Of a stretch of 64,000 bases of DNA, positions 62,556-64,000 are shown piece by piece. Numbering within the stretch: position 1 is the stretch's first letter; each line of letters begins with the position of its first letter. Made by a program: the position numbers and the translations under genes. This DNA is from JBJFCE01 sp964437825 (lineage in GTDB: Bacteria; Bacillota; Clostridia; Lachnospirales; Lachnospiraceae): positions 6,531 through 70,530 of the forward strand of contig CAYTIH010000008.1 of NCBI GenBank assembly GCA_964437825.1. The letters are read 5' to 3'. The notes under the pieces were generated by a model. It saw only the letters and a list, made by a program, of their open reading frames with translations. It ran no database searches and was not told where the DNA came from.

Positions 62556-64000
62556 TTAATTGTCATCCAGTTTGAGCACTGCCATAAACGCTTTCTGCGG
62601 TATTTCGACATTCCCGATCTGGCGCATTCTCTTTTTGCCTTCCTTTTGCTTTTCAAGCAGTTTCTTTTTCCGGGTAATATCGCCCCCGTAGCACTTTGCC
62701 AGCACATCCTTGCGCATGGCGCGAACGGTTTCCCTGGCTATCACCTTTCCCCCGACAGCAGCCTGTATCGGAATTTCAAACAGATGCCTCGGAATCTCAT
62801 CCTTCAGCTTCTCACACATTCTGCGTCCGCGCTCATAGGCACTGTCGGCATGTACGATAAAGGATAACGCATCCACTTCCTCTTTGTTGATCAGAATATC
62901 CAGCTTTACCAGAGTGGACTGCTCATAGCCCTTGATTTCATAATCAAAGGACGCATAGCCCCTGGATCTGGATTTTAACGCATCAAAGAAATCATAAATA
63001 ATTTCATTTAACGGAAGCTCATATTTGAGTAAAGCCCGGGTCGTCTCAATATATTCCGTACTGATATAACGGCCCCTTCTTTCCTGGCACAGCTGCATAA
63101 TAGGCCCGATAAACTCCGTGGTTACCATAATTTCGGCGCTGACAATCGGCTCCTCCATATAATCAATTTCCGAAGGATCCGGAAGATTGGAGGGATTCGT
63201 CAGTTCGATGACGCTTCCGTTCGTCTTATGCACCTTATAAACGACTCCCGGCGCCGTTGTCACCAAATCCAGATTGTATTCTCTTTCCAGACGCTCCTGA
63301 ATAATTTCCAAATGCAATAATCCGAGAAACCCGCAGCGGAAGCCAAATCCAAGCGCAATGGAGGTCTCCGGCTCATAATTTAACGAAGCATCATTTAACC
63401 GGAGTTTTTCAAGCGCATCCCGAAGATCCGGATACTTGGCGCCGTCCGCAGGATACATACCGCAATATACCATGGATTGTACTTTTTTATATCCGGGCAG
63501 CGCCTGTGCGCACGGGTTGTCCGCATCCGTCACGGTGTCACCCACCGCCGTATCCTTCAGATTCTTGATCGAAGCCGTAATATAACCGACCATTCCCGCT
63601 GTCAATTCCTCACAGGGAATAAAACGTCCCGCCCCGAAATATCCGACCTCCACGACTTCTTCCGATGCTCCGGTCGCCATCATTTTAATTCTGGCGCCTT
63701 TCCGGACGCTGCCCTCCATAATACGGCAAAAAATAATAACGCCCTTATAAGAATCATAAATAGAATCAAAAATAAGCGCTTTCAGCGGATTTGCCGGATT
63801 TCCCTTGGGCGCCGGAATTTTGCGGACAATCGCCTCCAGCACATCCTCGATTCCGATTCCGTTTTTTGCCGAAATCAACGGTGCATCCTGCGCTTCAATT
63901 CCGATCACATCTTCAATTTCCTCTATCACACGTTTCGGATCGGCGCTCGGCAGGTCAATCTTGTTAATCACAGGAAATACATCCAGATCATGATCCAGCG
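62556..64000 (-). CDS. lepA: Elongation factor 4 (LepA), partial
   Basis: The visible 481 codons are the 3' part; the gene continues past the right edge, so the G1-G3 GTPase motifs are missing. [10 protein letters not shown] (G4), the EF-G-like domains ([32 protein letters not shown]) and the LepA-specific C-terminal domain ([20 protein letters not shown] with [20 protein letters not shown]) identify it. Reading continues as [15 protein letters not shown] upstream of the GTG that could be mistaken for a start. Confidence 0.96.
   Translation of the reverse strand, partial: LDHDLDVFPVINKIDLPSADPKRVIEEIEDVIGIEAQDAPLISAKNGIGIEDVLEAIVRKIPAPKGNPANPLKALIFDSIYDSYKGVIIFCRIMEGSVRKGARIKMMATGASEEVVEVGYFGAGRFIPCEELTAGMVGYITASIKNLKDTAVGDTVTDADNPCAQALPGYKKVQSMVYCGMYPADGAKYPDLRDALEKLRLNDASLNYEPETSIALGFGFRCGFLGLLHLEIIQERLEREYNLDLVTTAPGVVYKVHKTNGSVIELTNPSNLPDPSEIDYMEEPIVSAEIMVTTEFIGPIMQLCQERRGRYISTEYIETTRALLKYELPLNEIIYDFFDALKSRSRGYASFDYEIKGYEQSTLVKLDILINKEEVDALSFIVHADSAYERGRRMCEKLKDEIPRHLFEIPIQAAVGGKVIARETVRAMRKDVLAKCYGGDITRKKKLLEKQKEGKKRMRQIGNVEIPQKAFMAVLKLDDN

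Overview
The window is a gene-dense piece of a Gram-positive, motile, endospore-lineage chromosome, most likely a Lachnospiraceae member (Roseburia/Eubacterium-like). The reasons are a Bacillus/Clostridium-type fla/che operon (FliY plus FliM, a FlhF/FlhG pair, FlbD, a YlxF/MotE-like protein), a CodY regulator, a sigma-K-type sigma factor, strong AGGAGG ribosome sites with many GTG/TTG starts, moderate GC, and no secretin or outer-membrane ring proteins. Every gene I can support lies on the minus strand, so transcription runs from high to low coordinates. No tRNA, rRNA, CRISPR array or insertion sequence was seen.

Region 1 (about 1-29,400) is one long flagellar/chemotaxis operon, in transcription order flgB-flgC-fliE-fliF-fliG-fliH-fliI-fliJ-ylxF-fliK-flgD-(TIGR02530-like)-flgE-flbD-motA-motB-fliL-fliM-fliY-cheY-fliO-fliP-fliQ-fliR-flhB-flhA-flhF-flhG-ycgR-cheB-cheA-cheW (the last cut by the left edge). 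It builds the rod, hook, motor, export gate and C-ring and then the chemotaxis kinase branch. A sigma-A-like promoter precedes flgB, a sigma-D-like promoter sits ahead of fliK, and a second sigma-A-like promoter sits ahead of flbD.

Region 2 (about 29,400-50,200) is a second multi-gene surface machine: a Gram-positive type IV pilus locus, in order pilB-pilC-pilA-pilD-pilM/N fusion-pilO-minor pilin-PilX-like pilin-minor pilin-Ig-like-domain pilin-2,309-residue secreted protein. The last four products are the least ordinary part of the window: a pilin-like protein with a beta-helix-like body, a pilin with four Ig-like (BIG2-type) domains, and a giant exported protein with InlB-type repeats, a Trp-rich tandem repeat and no cell-wall anchor, all apparently co-transcribed with the pilus. 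The most likely new biology is a modular pilus-tip or adhesin complex built from these three proteins.

Region 3 (about 50,200-59,400) holds codY, topA, dprA, comM (Mg-chelatase-like), pilT, a degenerate HD-GYP protein and sigK. Competence-type genes (dprA, comM) and the retraction motor pilT sit a few kb from the pilus locus, so this pilus could serve DNA uptake as well as adhesion or twitching. The intergenic spaces carry striking RNA-like structure: a 43-bp tandem repeat with compensatory base changes after pilT, a terminator overlapping the codY promoter, a structured pilB leader, and a 15-bp perfect inverted repeat before pilMN.

Region 4 (about 59,400-64,000) contains a small AT-rich accessory patch (an orphan conserved-looking protein, an unknown 103-residue protein and a DUF5674-like protein), then hemW and the 3' part of lepA, which runs off the right edge.
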